Below, one piece after another: positions 54,431-63,257 of a DNA stretch of 64,000 nucleotides; positions within the stretch are counted from its first letter, which is position 1, and the number at the start of each line of letters is the position of its first letter. Below the pieces are notes generated by a model, which saw nothing but the letters and a program-made list of their open reading frames with translations, was not told the DNA's origin and did not search any database. Source of the stretch: Thraustochytrium sp. TN22 (lineage: Eukaryota; Sar; Bigyra; Thraustochytrida; Thraustochytriidae); contig JABLUY010000187.1 in the NCBI GenBank assembly GCA_013306675.1, forward strand, positions 1 to 64,000. Direction: 5' to 3'. The position numbers and the translations under genes are program-made.

Positions 54431-55726
54431 ATGTGCGGGCGCTTCCGCTTCGCGCTGGACGCCGAGGGCGCGGCGCGCGCCGCCGGGCTTGGCAGGTCCA
54501 CGGGGGGGCGCAACCACGACGGCGACAACCACGGCGACGACAACCACGGCGACGACCACGGCAACAACCACGGCGAGGAGCCCGACGAGGCCGGCCAGGG
54601 CTCTGTTGAGGCCGACCAGGGCCCCGGCGAGGCCGGCCAGGGCCCCAGCGAGGCCGGCCCGGCGCTGCAGCAGGAGCTGGACGCGCTGCGAAGGGAGAAC
54701 TTCGGGCCCGCCATGGCGGCGCTCGTCGTGGTGCAGAACGCCGACGGCAGCCGCGTGATGCGCAAGGCGCAGTGGGGCCTGCTCTCCAAGCGGCCGCCCA
54801 AGCCGGTGACGGCCGGCGACTTCTTCCAGCGCTTCAATGCCCGCAAGGACAACCTCGAGGCCGTGCACGCGTCGCGCCTTGGCAAGCAGCACTGCGTCGT
54901 GCTGTTGAACGGCTTCTACGAGTGGAAGAAAGACCAGGACGCGCTCTCCAAAAAGGTCACCCGCCAGCCGTACTACATTTACCGCAAGGACGGCGCGCTG
55001 CTGCGGCTCGCGGGCCTGTACGAGGTTTCCGTCGACCCTGGCACCGGCGACGAGCTCACGACCTTCTCCATCATCACCGTGGACGCCTCCAAGTCCTTTC
55101 AGGAGCTGCACACGCGCATGCCGGCCATTTTGCCAGACGACGCCGCCGTGGACGCCTGGCTCGGCGCCTCGGCCTGGAATGACAAGACCCGGGCGCTGCT
55201 CCGCCCCGACAACACGGTGCTCACCTGGCACCCGGTGACGCCGGCGATGGGCAAGACCTCGTACCAGGAGCCGGACTGCGCGCAGCCCATCAAGCTCGAG
55301 AAGAAGAATCCGTCCGTGCTTTCGCTCTGGTCCAAGCAGGCCGCCTCGCCCTCCATGGCTCGCAAGCGGCCCGCGCCTACCACAGACGACGCCAATGCCG
55401 TTGTTCCAATCAAGAAGCGCGAGGTCGAATCAGGCGACAAACACGGGCATGGAGAAGAACAACAGCAAGGCGTTGATGATGTCAAGAAGGAGGAGGAGGT
55501 GGAGGTGGAGGACGACGACGAGGAGGTCGCCTTTGTCGCCGACGTCAAAAAGGCCGTGTCGGTGGACAAAGGGCCCGAGGTCAAGAAGCCGAGCGACAAG
55601 AAGGTCTCGGCCAAAGGCCCGAGCAAGCTCTTCGGCAAGGCCAAGGCCAAGGAGAAGGCGTCCCCTGCCAAGACGCCCAAGAACCAGCCGACCATGGGCG
55701 CCTTCTTCTCCAAGAAGGCCGCCTAG
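54431..55726 (+). CDS. HMCES: HMCES/SRAP-domain abasic-site DNA-protein crosslinker
   Basis: A 431-residue SRAP protein. After start-Met removal the catalytic Cys2 (MCGRFRF) becomes N-terminal, as required for thiazolidine crosslinking to abasic DNA. Further SRAP signatures are WGLLSK, FNARKDNLE (Asn and Arg of the active site), CVVLLNGFYEWKK (the Glu), LLRLAGLYE, FSIITVDAS, ELHTRMPAIL (catalytic His) and a WHPVTP end. An insertion rich in His/Asn/Asp/Gly/Glu repeats (54,510-54,660) sits between the first strand and the core. The C-terminal tail is Lys/Glu/Pro-rich and ends NQPTMGAFFSKKAA, a canonical PIP box (QxxMxxFF) for PCNA binding. It protects single-stranded abasic sites at replication forks. 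The start is fixed by the Cys2 requirement. Confidence 0.95.
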   Translation: MCGRFRFALDAEGAARAAGLGRSTGGRNHDGDNHGDDNHGDDHGNNHGEEPDEAGQGSVEADQGPGEAGQGPSEAGPALQQELDALRRENFGPAMAALVVVQNADGSRVMRKAQWGLLSKRPPKPVTAGDFFQRFNARKDNLEAVHASRLGKQHCVVLLNGFYEWKKDQDALSKKVTRQPYYIYRKDGALLRLAGLYEVSVDPGTGDELTTFSIITVDASKSFQELHTRMPAILPDDAAVDAWLGASAWNDKTRALLRPDNTVLTWHPVTPAMGKTSYQEPDCAQPIKLEKKNPSVLSLWSKQAASPSMARKRPAPTTDDANAVVPIKKREVESGDKHGHGEEQQQGVDDVKKEEEVEVEDDDEEVAFVADVKKAVSVDKGPEVKKPSDKKVSAKGPSKLFGKAKAKEKASPAKTPKNQPTMGAFFSKKAA

Positions 55727-56400
55727 AGAGCTAAGGCTGCACGAGCCAATCCCCAGCCTCCCGCCATTTTTCTCTGTATCATTAGCGTTTTTAACCGTGT
55801 TGCCATCCTCGTAGCGTGCATCGCAGACGCGACGGCGACCGCGCAGTCCGACATCTCGAGCCGGCTGGGTCGAGGTCGTCGCCTGACGCGGCCGTGCTCT
55901 CCCCGCTCCGTCCCAATGTCGATGGGCGCGTCCTTGGCGGCGAGTCCTGCTCGGCCCGGTCCTGCTCGCCGGGGCCTTTTCCCGGTCCTCCTCCTCGTCC
56001 TCGTTGTCGCGGTCCTCGTCGAGCAGCTCGTTCGGCGCCAGACCGGCCGCCCCGTGCCGTGCAGAGAGGGGGAGACCAGAGCGGCAACTCGCCTCCGACG
56101 CTGGCGGCGGGCTCGGCGGCGGCGGGCGGCGGCGGCGGCGGCGGCGGCCCGGGCGCGCGCGTTCGCGGCTCCCCCCACCGCCCTTGCGTCCCGGCGGCGA
56201 GCGGCGGCGGCGCGGCGCAGCGGCCGCATCGGGAAGGCCCACCTGGTTCACATCGTCCTTGACGTAGTTGTCGTCGTCTTCGTCGTCGTCGTCGTCGTCT
56301 TCGTCGAGGCGCTCGTGCTTGGGATTAGCGAGGCTGGCGAGGCGCAGCAGACGCAGCAGACTCGGCTCTCCTGCAGACGTGCAGGGGCTCCGGCGCCGCG
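55727..56400. other. Intergenic region HMCES / RING gene
   Basis: 674 bp, GC-rich, with (GGC)n near 56,100-56,150 and a (TCG)n run at 56,268-56,310. A minus-strand frame across it reads a poly-Asp segment and Arg-rich tracts; this is probably a by-product of the repeats. It should hold the HMCES 3' UTR and the RING gene promoter. Confidence 0.4.
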
Positions 56401-57999
56401 ATGCTGCGCAGACTGCTGGCGGGCATGGAGGGCCGCGGCGAAAACGCCGAGGAAGGCGAGGACGCGCGCGCGCGGCGGCGCAACAACGACTCGCTGTGCG
56501 CACGGTTCTGCCAGCTCCCGCACATGCTCATCGGCGACCACAGCGACGCGACGACGCGGTTCGTGGCGGAGCCCGGCACCGGCGTGGCGCGGCTGCCGTC
56601 GTCGTCGCAGACGGCACGGCGCGGTGGCGCACGGCGCGGCGGCGGCGGCGGCGGCGCGCGCTCGCAGGCGGCGGCGAACGGCACGGATAGCAGCGGGCTG
56701 GCGCTGTCGCCGCTGCGCGTGCGCGAGCGCGAAGAGAGCGCGAACCTGGCGCGCTTCTTGCTGGCGCCGAGCCAAGTGAGCGCGGAGGACCTCGCGGCGG
56801 AGGAGCAGGCGCTGGCGGCAGACGAGTACATTGGCGAGGAGTGCGGCATTTGCAGCCTCAAGGTGGCCACGCACTACGCGCAGCCCTGCCGGCACCGCGC
56901 GTGCAAGGCGTGCTGGAGCCGCTGGCTCGTGGACCACGACGCGTGCATGGTGTGCATCACCAAGGTGGCGCACCTGCGGCGGTACCCGGAGTCGCTGCTG
57001 TCGCTGACGCCGTACGAGCTGCAGGAGCTGGACGAGGCGGACCGCAAGGGCCGCCTGGACCGCGCCGGCGTGAGCCCCGTCTTCGCGCTGCGCACTGAGG
57101 TGGTTGTCGTGGAGCAGGCGCTGGAGCGCTGCGTGCGCAGCATTCTGCAGAACAAGGACGAGCTCTCGCAGCTGCTCGAGGCGTTGCAGACCGTGGAGTC
57201 GCACCTGTACAATATCACGCGCCCGGAGCCCGGCTCCATGGTCACGGTGGAGTCGCTCACCTCAGTGCTGGCGGTCGAGCGCAGCACGCTCATGGAGCAG
57301 CTCACCGTCTATGAGCGCATCTTCTCGCCCGCCGGGCCCTGGGCCGCCATGGACCAGGAGATGATTTTGCTCCTCTCCGCCGTACAGAGCTTCTCCTCGC
57401 GCCTTGACACCTACCTGGCCGGCGTCGAGAGCGGCGCTGCGCCGGCGGCGTCCGCCGCCGCCGGCGACGAGGACGAGGACGACGACGCAACGGCGCCGCT
57501 CAAGGCAGCGCGCGCCATGAGCACGGACTCGGACGCGGACGGCGTCCTGTCGAACGCGCTCGAGGTTTTTGGGCTCGTGGTGGCCGCCAACTCCATGGAG
57601 GCCCAGTGGACGCGCCTCAAGTCCATCCTCGAGCGCTGCGGCCCGGACAGCCGCCTCATGCTCGGTCTCGTGCGCATCTTTGGCATGATCCACATCTCGC
57701 ACGTGCAGGGCGCCAGCGGCGGCGACATTCCCACCTTTGCGATGCGCGTTGGCTCGGGCGCGCAGGCCAAGCTGCAGGCTTCGGACCGGCGCTTCTCGGA
57801 CTCGCTGCTCCCCGAGGCCACCTTAGCTTTCCACCGCTTGCAATCCCTCGTGCCGTCGGCGGCCGACGACGACAACGACCATGACGAGGAGGCAGCAGGC
57901 GCGACCGTGCTCAAGGCCGAGGCGGCGGCGCCGCCGCCCGCCTCCAAGAAGAAGACCGCCACCTCTACCTCCAAGGACAGCACTCTCGCCCAGGTCTGA
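56401..57999 (+). CDS. RING-finger protein (probable E3 ubiquitin ligase)
   Basis: A 532-residue protein with one RING finger of the C3HC4 type: Cys148, Cys151, Cys163, His165, Cys168, Cys171, Cys182 and Cys185 (ECGICSLKV...PCRHRACKACW...ACMVC). Upstream is Arg/Gly/Ala low complexity. Downstream (residues 190-420) are helical, hydrophobic-patterned segments (VVVEQALERCVRSILQNKDELSQLLEAL) and a globular C-terminal part (LKSILERCGPDSRLMLGLVRIFGMI), with no other named domain. RING proteins bring an E2 to substrates for ubiquitin transfer. The substrate is unknown. The start is an ATG at the frame opening; an ATG at residue 9 is the alternative. Confidence 0.85.
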   Translation: MLRRLLAGMEGRGENAEEGEDARARRRNNDSLCARFCQLPHMLIGDHSDATTRFVAEPGTGVARLPSSSQTARRGGARRGGGGGGARSQAAANGTDSSGLALSPLRVREREESANLARFLLAPSQVSAEDLAAEEQALAADEYIGEECGICSLKVATHYAQPCRHRACKACWSRWLVDHDACMVCITKVAHLRRYPESLLSLTPYELQELDEADRKGRLDRAGVSPVFALRTEVVVVEQALERCVRSILQNKDELSQLLEALQTVESHLYNITRPEPGSMVTVESLTSVLAVERSTLMEQLTVYERIFSPAGPWAAMDQEMILLLSAVQSFSSRLDTYLAGVESGAAPAASAAAGDEDEDDDATAPLKAARAMSTDSDADGVLSNALEVFGLVVAANSMEAQWTRLKSILERCGPDSRLMLGLVRIFGMIHISHVQGASGGDIPTFAMRVGSGAQAKLQASDRRFSDSLLPEATLAFHRLQSLVPSAADDDNDHDEEAAGATVLKAEAAAPPPASKKKTATSTSKDSTLAQV

Positions 58000-58590
58000 C
58001 CTCGGCCAATCGCTCCGCCCTTTTCCCTTTCCTGTGTTTCATTCTCCTTGCCGGCGCAGCGCGGCGCGGCGCGGCGCGGCGCCCCTCCCCTCTCTAGGGC
58101 CTGTATACGCGCGAGAGGCCGCGCAAGTTCCCCCCCCCCTGCGTGCGCCCTCGCCTTCGGTCGTCTTGGCCGTGTTGTAGAACAGCATCTTCAACGACAG
58201 CATGATTCTCTACGACGACATTGTGATGCCATGCCCATCACGCATGCATGCCTTGCATGGACGGATGGATGGAGGGACTCTGCCGCACCCTTGCCGAGCG
58301 CCGTGGGCCCCATCGGCTGGCCCGCGCCGGCCAGTTCACGCGCGCGGGGTGGGCCCGTTCGTTGCAGTGGTCGCCTGCCTGTTCGTGAGTCAGTGGGTTG
58401 TAGTGGTCACTCACAGTCAGTGAGCCTGAGTGAGGCGAGGTCGACTCGTCGAGTGACGGTCTCCGGCTCGGGCGCCGAGGCGCAGTCGCAGTCCGCAGTC
58501 GCTCGACGATCGCGCGGCATCGGCGGACGCACGGGCGCAGCAGCGGCGTCGCACGAGGCCAGAGCGGCCCTCTTCTCGTCGCCCGGCACC
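58000..58590. other. Intergenic region RING / calponin-like
   Basis: About 590 bp between two plus-strand genes. It contains a (GGCGC)n run (58,062-58,083) and a C-run near 58,128-58,140. No gene is seen. Confidence 0.5.
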
Positions 58591-59272
58591 ATGGCCACGC
58601 CCAAGTACGGGCTCGACAAGGAGGTAGGTGCTGGCGCCGCCGCCGTAGCGGCGAGCGAGGGAAGGAGGCGAACAAGACTGACGCGACGGGGCCGCACGCG
58701 CGGCGCACGAGCAGCTGGCGGAGCGCGAGGCGGCGCGGCGCGATCCTGAGCTCGAGGAGCGCGTGCGCCTGTACCTAGAGGAGCTCACCGAGGAGGAGGT
58801 TGGCGAGGACCTGCTCGAGTCGCTGCACGACGGCACGATCCTCTGCAAGGCCATGAACCGCGTGGTGCCGGGCGCCATCAAGAAGATTCACGAGAGCAGC
58901 ATGCCCTTCAAGCAGATGGAGAACATCCAGTCCTTCCTCCGGGCCTGCCGGTCCGAGCTCGGCATGGCCGAGTTCGACCTCTTCACCACGGCCGACCTCT
59001 ACGACGGCAAGAGCATCGTCAACGTCACCAACGGCCTTGTCTCCTTCTCCCGCGCCGCCACGCGCGCCGGCTACACTGGCACCTCGCTCGGCCCCAAGGA
59101 GGCCGACCGCCAGGCGGCCCGCGAGTGGGAACACAACCCCAACGCCGGCGTCTCCATGCTCAACCAGGGCAGCGTACGCACCATGGCCAAGAGTGAGGTG
59201 GACATGAGCGGCAACCCGACCTTTGGTGCCGACAACGCGCGCAAGGTCTGGGGCAACAAGGACGTCAAGTAA
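58591..59272 (+). CDS. Calponin-homology protein, transgelin/SM22-like (two exons)
   Basis: Exon 1 is 58591-58623 and exon 2 is 58712-59272, giving 197 residues starting MATPKYGLDKEQLAEREAAR. This matches the transgelin/calponin start (YGLSREVQxKI) and length (about 200). The single CH domain contains LEERVRLYLEEL, LHDGTILCKAMNRVVPGAI, FKQMENIQSFLRAC, FDLFTTADLYDGKSIVNVTNGLVSFSR. A short calponin-repeat-like tail follows (VSMLNQGSVRT...FGADNARKVWG). These proteins bundle actin and bind it without being motors. The intron begins GTAGGT and ends CACGAG. Without exon 1 the open frame lacks an ATG, which supports the splice. Confidence 0.9.
58624..58711 (+). other. Spliceosomal intron of the calponin-like gene
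   Basis: 88 bp, GTAGGT donor and AG acceptor, phase 0 between Glu11 and Gln12. Joining restores the family N-terminus. Confidence 0.82.
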
Positions 59273-59458
59273 GTAACCCGCAGTCTAGCGGCGGCAGCAA
59301 ATGCGGCAGCGCGAAAGAACGAGCTAGGGCGGCACGATCATGCGAGTACGGGCAGTGCCTCTCTGCTCACTCGAAGCTTTTCTTGCGTGCGCGCGATTTC
59401 GAGTACACAGAGATCAATTTTCTTACTCCTTGCATGTGCCAAAGGAGGGCGCGCCCTT

Positions 59459-59518
59459 TGCGCCCCGGATTGCGCCCCAGGTTGCGCCCCGGGTTGCGCC
59501 CCGGATTGCGCCCCGGCC
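59459..59518. repeat. Five-copy 12-bp tandem repeat
   Basis: TGCGCCCCGGAT and close variants, five units head to tail (60 bp), between the convergent calponin-like and FUN14 genes, three bases from the FUN14 stop. Confidence 0.85.
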
Positions 59519-59520
59519 TG

Positions 59521-60003
59521 CTAAAAGCGAAAGCCCATGACAAGGCCGGTCGTGAAACCAGCCGCATGCGGGCCGTGAAAGGTCAATATGCCGAACACAC
59601 GCGTGATGTAGTAGCGCACGTCCTTGGTGGTGATCGTGCCGGTGCCGTCCGTGTCGAAGCGCTTGATGAGGTCGCCGCGAATCCTGTCCCAGCGCACTTC
59701 AATATACCCGGCGTACTGCATGCCCTGCAGGCACACGAACCCGACGCCCAGCGCCATGGCCGCGAGCTTGCTCGCCTGCTTGACGGCGTACCCCGTGCAG
59801 AACCCGAGCGAGCCGCCAAACCCGAGCCGCATGATAATGGGCCCCACGGCGCCGGACACCACATCCACGAAGGCCTTGTCCTCCTTCGTCAGCACCAGGT
59901 CCGCGTCCTGGGCCCCGTTCTCCTCATCCTTGCCGGCGTCCACCAGCACCTCCACCTCGGGGTCCGGCGCGCCGTCGTCCTCGAAGTTGTCGCCGCGCCC
60001 CAT
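59521..60003 (-). CDS. FUN14-domain protein with EF-hand
   Basis: A 160-residue membrane protein. FUN14 signatures are present: LGFGGSLGFCTGYAVKQASKLAAMALGVGFVCLQGMQYAGYIEVRWDRI, and the C-terminal HGPHAAGFTTGLVMGFRF. Between them is an EF-hand-like loop (DTDGTGTITTKD) that is found in FUN14 proteins of plants and protists but not in animal FUNDC1. It is likely an outer mitochondrial (or plastid-type) membrane protein; FUNDC1 is a mitophagy receptor, but the N-terminal LC3-binding motif (YxxL) is not evident here. The ATG at 60003 is the first in frame; upstream extension is Gly-rich and opens by TTG. Confidence 0.88.
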   Translation of the reverse strand: MGRGDNFEDDGAPDPEVEVLVDAGKDEENGAQDADLVLTKEDKAFVDVVSGAVGPIIMRLGFGGSLGFCTGYAVKQASKLAAMALGVGFVCLQGMQYAGYIEVRWDRIRGDLIKRFDTDGTGTITTKDVRYYITRVFGILTFHGPHAAGFTTGLVMGFRF

Positions 60004-60823
60004 CCGCCCGCGCCGTGCGCCTGCGCGCGACCGCGGACTCGGAGATCCGGCCGCGTCGCCGCCGCTCGCTCCGCCGCCGCCGCCCTTGCCGCCGCCGCCG
60101 CCGCCGCGCGCGTCTCGGTTCTGCTCGCGCGCGCCGGGCTCGGAGGCGGCTGGTTTCTCCAAGTTCGCCTACTTCAAGTCTCCTTCACAGTCAAGTCCGA
60201 GGCGCGGAAAGGAGAGCCTGGAGCGAGCCTGCCTTGCCTTGCACTTACTTGCCTTGCAAGTTGCAAGGCAGTTGTGCGGGTGGGTGGCCACGCGCCGCGG
60301 CGTCCCGGCCGGGGCGCGAGGGCTCGTCCCGGCGCGGCACGCTCCTCGGCGTCCGGGTGCCCATGCGCAGCCGCGTGCAATGATGGTGATTTCGTGGCCT
60401 CGGGCTGGACGAGTCTTGAGAGGCCTTGAGAGTGCGAGTTGGTTGACCTCGGAGGCTGCGCTCGAGGTGGAGCTGCGCTCGAGCTGGAGCTGCGTTCGAG
60501 CTGGAGCTCCGCTCGAGCTGGAGAACGATGACTGCGCTGCAGGACAGTTCCTCGGGGCTCCTTGGCGTCGGAGGTTGAGGTGGAGAACGATGACTGCCAG
60601 TGCGCTGCAGGACAGTTCATCGGGGCTCCTTTGCATCGGAGGTCGGGTTCGTGACTCAATTCTCGTTCGTTTTACCAGGTATCGTCAGGCTGTCATGGGT
60701 GGTACATGTGCAGGGGCTTCAAGTCGGCTTGCAGGTGCCGGCACTCAGCGTCCAAGGCCGAGTTGCGGTGGCAGGACCTCGGGCCTGCTGGCCAGTGAGA
60801 GCTCCAGCTCCGTTGCTCTTAGG
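60004..60823. other. Intergenic region with direct repeats
   Basis: 820 bp between two minus-strand genes (FUN14 start, unknown-gene stop). Near FUN14 it has (CGG)n runs. At 60,455-60,520 are GAGCTGGAGCT repeats and at 60,520-60,642 a two-copy 60-bp direct repeat. No gene is seen. Confidence 0.5.
60520..60642. repeat. Two-copy ~60-bp direct repeat
   Basis: The unit GGAGAACGATGACTG...CGCTGCAGGACAGTTC...CGGGGCTCCTT...CGGAGGT occurs at 60,520-60,577 and 60,582-60,642 with a 4-bp length difference and few mismatches. Confidence 0.8.
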
Positions 60824-61771
60824 CTAGAGACCCGTCCAAGGCCGCACGGAAAGGCCCTGGCGAGGGCTCGGCCTGCGTAGGGTGCTCACTTGCCGGGCCG
60901 GGCGGAGCGCCACGTGCTTGGTGGGCTGCGGGACGGCGAGGTGCAGGCTGGAGGAGAGACGAGGGCTCGCCTGCTTGCGAAAGGCGGCCTCGGCGCGCGC
61001 GCGAGCCTGGGTGGCCCCACTCTCGCGGCGCTGCTGCTCCTGCTCGTCCAAGAGCGCGATGAAGTGCTCAGGTCCGAGGCTCGGGTCAAAGGGCGTGAGA
61101 CCGCCGCCGCCGAAGACGGCGGTAATAGCGCGCTGGCGCATGTCCTCGCGCACGTGCGGCACGAGCACCTGGGTGGAGATGGTCCCGACGCCACTGTTTG
61201 GCGAGGCGCCCGCGACGCCCCAGGTCTCGCTGCTGTTGTCGTCGATCTTGGCGTCGCCTTCTGTGACTTCGGCCTCGTCCTCGCGCTCCGGGACGTCGTC
61301 CTCCCGCTGTGAAAATGTCGCAATAAGCCCGGACGGCGCCGAGGCTTGGGCGCGAGGATCGGAGAGCGCCACAGCGTCTCTAATCTCGCGAAGGACGCGC
61401 CTCAAGCGCTGCTCCGAGGCAGGCTCTTTGGTTTGCTGCTGTTGCTGCTGCTCCTGCTGTCGCAGCTGGTGTTCTTGACTTTCGTGCGTGAGCTGATTTG
61501 AGGTGGCCGTCGTGGCGCCGGGCAGAGAGCTCACTCGCGCACGCAGTTTGCGTCGCTCTACCCCCCACCCGCCGTCGTGCGCCGTGCTGCTATCACCGTC
61601 GCGCGCAGCCTCGGAGTCCTCATCATCGTGGTCGCGCCGCCATCTCAGCGCAACAAGGTCTTGCCGCACGTCCACGGACAGCGCCGGCAGCGCCGGCATG
61701 GCGCGTCGGAGATCGCGCGCACGCGTGAGACGTCGCAGGTCTGCCGATCTCTGTCTTATCTCATCTCTCAT
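60824..61771 (-). CDS. Unknown 315-residue protein
   Basis: An open frame with charged, helical, low-complexity composition. It starts with an Arg-rich segment (MRDEIRQRSADLRRLTRARDLRR), then a Gln-rich coiled coil (HQLRQQEQQQQQQTKEPASEQRLRRVLREIRDAV), an acidic stretch (EREDEAEVTEGDAKIDDNSSE), and LVPHVREDMRQRAITAVFGGGGLTPFDPSL. It has no recognised domain. The ATG at 61771 is the first in frame; the frame opens further by GTG. The gene is probable because the frame is long on this strand and ends cleanly, but composition alone makes it uncertain. Confidence 0.45.
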   Translation of the reverse strand: MRDEIRQRSADLRRLTRARDLRRAMPALPALSVDVRQDLVALRWRRDHDDEDSEAARDGDSSTAHDGGWGVERRKLRARVSSLPGATTATSNQLTHESQEHQLRQQEQQQQQQTKEPASEQRLRRVLREIRDAVALSDPRAQASAPSGLIATFSQREDDVPEREDEAEVTEGDAKIDDNSSETWGVAGASPNSGVGTISTQVLVPHVREDMRQRAITAVFGGGGLTPFDPSLGPEHFIALLDEQEQQRRESGATQARARAEAAFRKQASPRLSSSLHLAVPQPTKHVALRPARQVSTLRRPSPRQGLSVRPWTGL

Positions 61772-61886
61772 GCCTTTGATCGCCTCATATCGCCGATCCG
61801 GCTTGGTTCGCTTTTGATGGGGAAAGCCGTTCTCAGGTGTGCGCACTTGAGAGTGCCACTCCGAGCCTCTTGCGGCCTCTTTTTAA

Positions 61887-61887
61887 G

Positions 61888-61918
<31 letters not shown>
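61887..61918. repeat. (GGC)n run
   Basis: About ten GGC triplets in the 5' flank of the EF-hand gene, seen directly. Confidence 0.8.
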
Positions 61919-61919
<1 letters not shown>

Positions 61920-62030
61920 GCAGGGAGCGCGAATCCACGTCAAGATAATCGCTGTCAACCAGCTCTGTGCAGACGATACGTCAGGCTGGACAAATCCAAG
62001 GGCAAACGCGCACGGCCGCGGCGCGTCGCC

Positions 62031-62921
62031 ATGGCCGAGACAGAAGTGGAGGCCGCGGCCAAGCGCCCGTTCAAGGAGCTCATCGCGGCCTCGCGCGCGG
62101 CACGGGGCGCCAAGACGGCGCGCAGGACGCTCGAGGAGGTGGAGCAGTCCTTCGCGCGTCGAGGGGAGGACAACTCGCACATTGCCCCGGTACGACGGCC
62201 GCGCGCGCCGCCGGTCTTCGCGAGCACGCACGAATTCCGCATGCAGGGCGACCTGGCGGCGTCCAGAGCGCGCGAAAAGGCGAGCCTCGAGGCGGCCGTC
62301 AAGGCGGACTTTGCTGGCCTCGTGGCGCGCTGGCGGGAGCTTCGCGAGGATTTTCACGCCGAAGACGGCAAGCGAAAGAAGCTGCACGCCCGCGCGCTGC
62401 GCAACGAGTGGGCCATCTGGCTGCGCAGGCGCAACCCGGCGCTCGACGCGCGTTGGGCCGCGCTGCGCCAGCGCCACCTCGACCTGCGCCAGTGGTTCGA
62501 CGTGCTGGACGAGGACCGCAGCGGGGAGATTAGCAGCGCGGAGCTCGTCGACCCGCTGCTCACGGTTGGCCTGTGCCGGTCGCAGGGCGAGGTCAAGCGC
62601 CTCGTGGACGGCGTGGACGCCGATCATTCGGGCGCCATCGGCTTTGAAGAGTTCCTGCGCATCCTGTGCTCCTCGGAGCACGACGACCCACACAGCGCCG
62701 ACAACCCGCTCATCCAGCTCTACCGTGCGGCGGCTGGCGGCAAGCTCGGTGATGCCTCGCTCCACTTCTCCGTGCGCCTCACCTCGTACCGGCGCAAGGT
62801 CATTCTGCGCGCTCTGGCGCCCGTCTCGGACCGCGAGATGCGCTCCGCAGCTCGTCAGCGCGACAAGCGCAGCGTCAACGCCTTGGCCGACGTCTACTGG
62901 CAGCGCTTCTACGCCAAGTGA
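62031..62921 (+). CDS. EF-hand protein
   Basis: A 296-residue soluble protein with two adjacent EF-hands near residues 165-215: DEDRSGEISSAE and DADHSGAIGFEE. Both have the canonical Ca2+-binding pattern (D at 1, 3 and 12-position E, G at 6). The N-terminal half is helical and basic (FKELIAASRAARGAKTARRTLEEVEQSF, LRNEWAIWLRRRNPAL). The C-terminal region has no named domain (SLHFSVRLTSYRRKVILRALAPVSDREM). It probably acts as a Ca2+ sensor. The ATG at 62031 is in a GCCATGGCC context. Confidence 0.8.
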   Translation: MAETEVEAAAKRPFKELIAASRAARGAKTARRTLEEVEQSFARRGEDNSHIAPVRRPRAPPVFASTHEFRMQGDLAASRAREKASLEAAVKADFAGLVARWRELREDFHAEDGKRKKLHARALRNEWAIWLRRRNPALDARWAALRQRHLDLRQWFDVLDEDRSGEISSAELVDPLLTVGLCRSQGEVKRLVDGVDADHSGAIGFEEFLRILCSSEHDDPHSADNPLIQLYRAAAGGKLGDASLHFSVRLTSYRRKVILRALAPVSDREMRSAARQRDKRSVNALADVYWQRFYAK

Positions 62922-63257
62922 GCGAGCGGAGCGCCGGTGTCGTAGCGTGCGAGCCTGACTTTCGTGACCCATACGTATTGCTTCTGTTCTGATCTGTCTG
63001 ATCGAAGTCGTCTGGAGAGTCGAGGAGCGCGAGCTCTGGAAAGTCTTGGCGGCCATGGCGGATCTCGTTTTTTGCCTTGCATGTACTACTTCAGACCTCC
63101 TCCGAGACCTCCTCGGTCTGGTACCCCACCCCAAACGAGAATCGAGAAGCGAGGCGACCGGCGGCGGTGCGCGCGGGCGCGGGCGTAGCGCATCGCGCCG
63201 CGCCGCCTTCGTCTTGTCGTGTGTCTTGTCGCGGCGCGGCGCGGGGCGTCGCGGGGC
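62922..63257. other. Intergenic region EF-hand / MBOAT
   Basis: 336 bp between two plus-strand genes. It is AT-richer at the left (likely 3' UTR) and GC-rich near the MBOAT start. No gene is seen. Confidence 0.5.

Noticed and set aside
55780-56350. Minus-strand acidic frame (poly-Asp, Arg-rich) as a gene
   Set aside because: Its content comes from (TCG)n and (GGC)n DNA repeats; no domain and it overlaps the presumed promoter of the RING gene.
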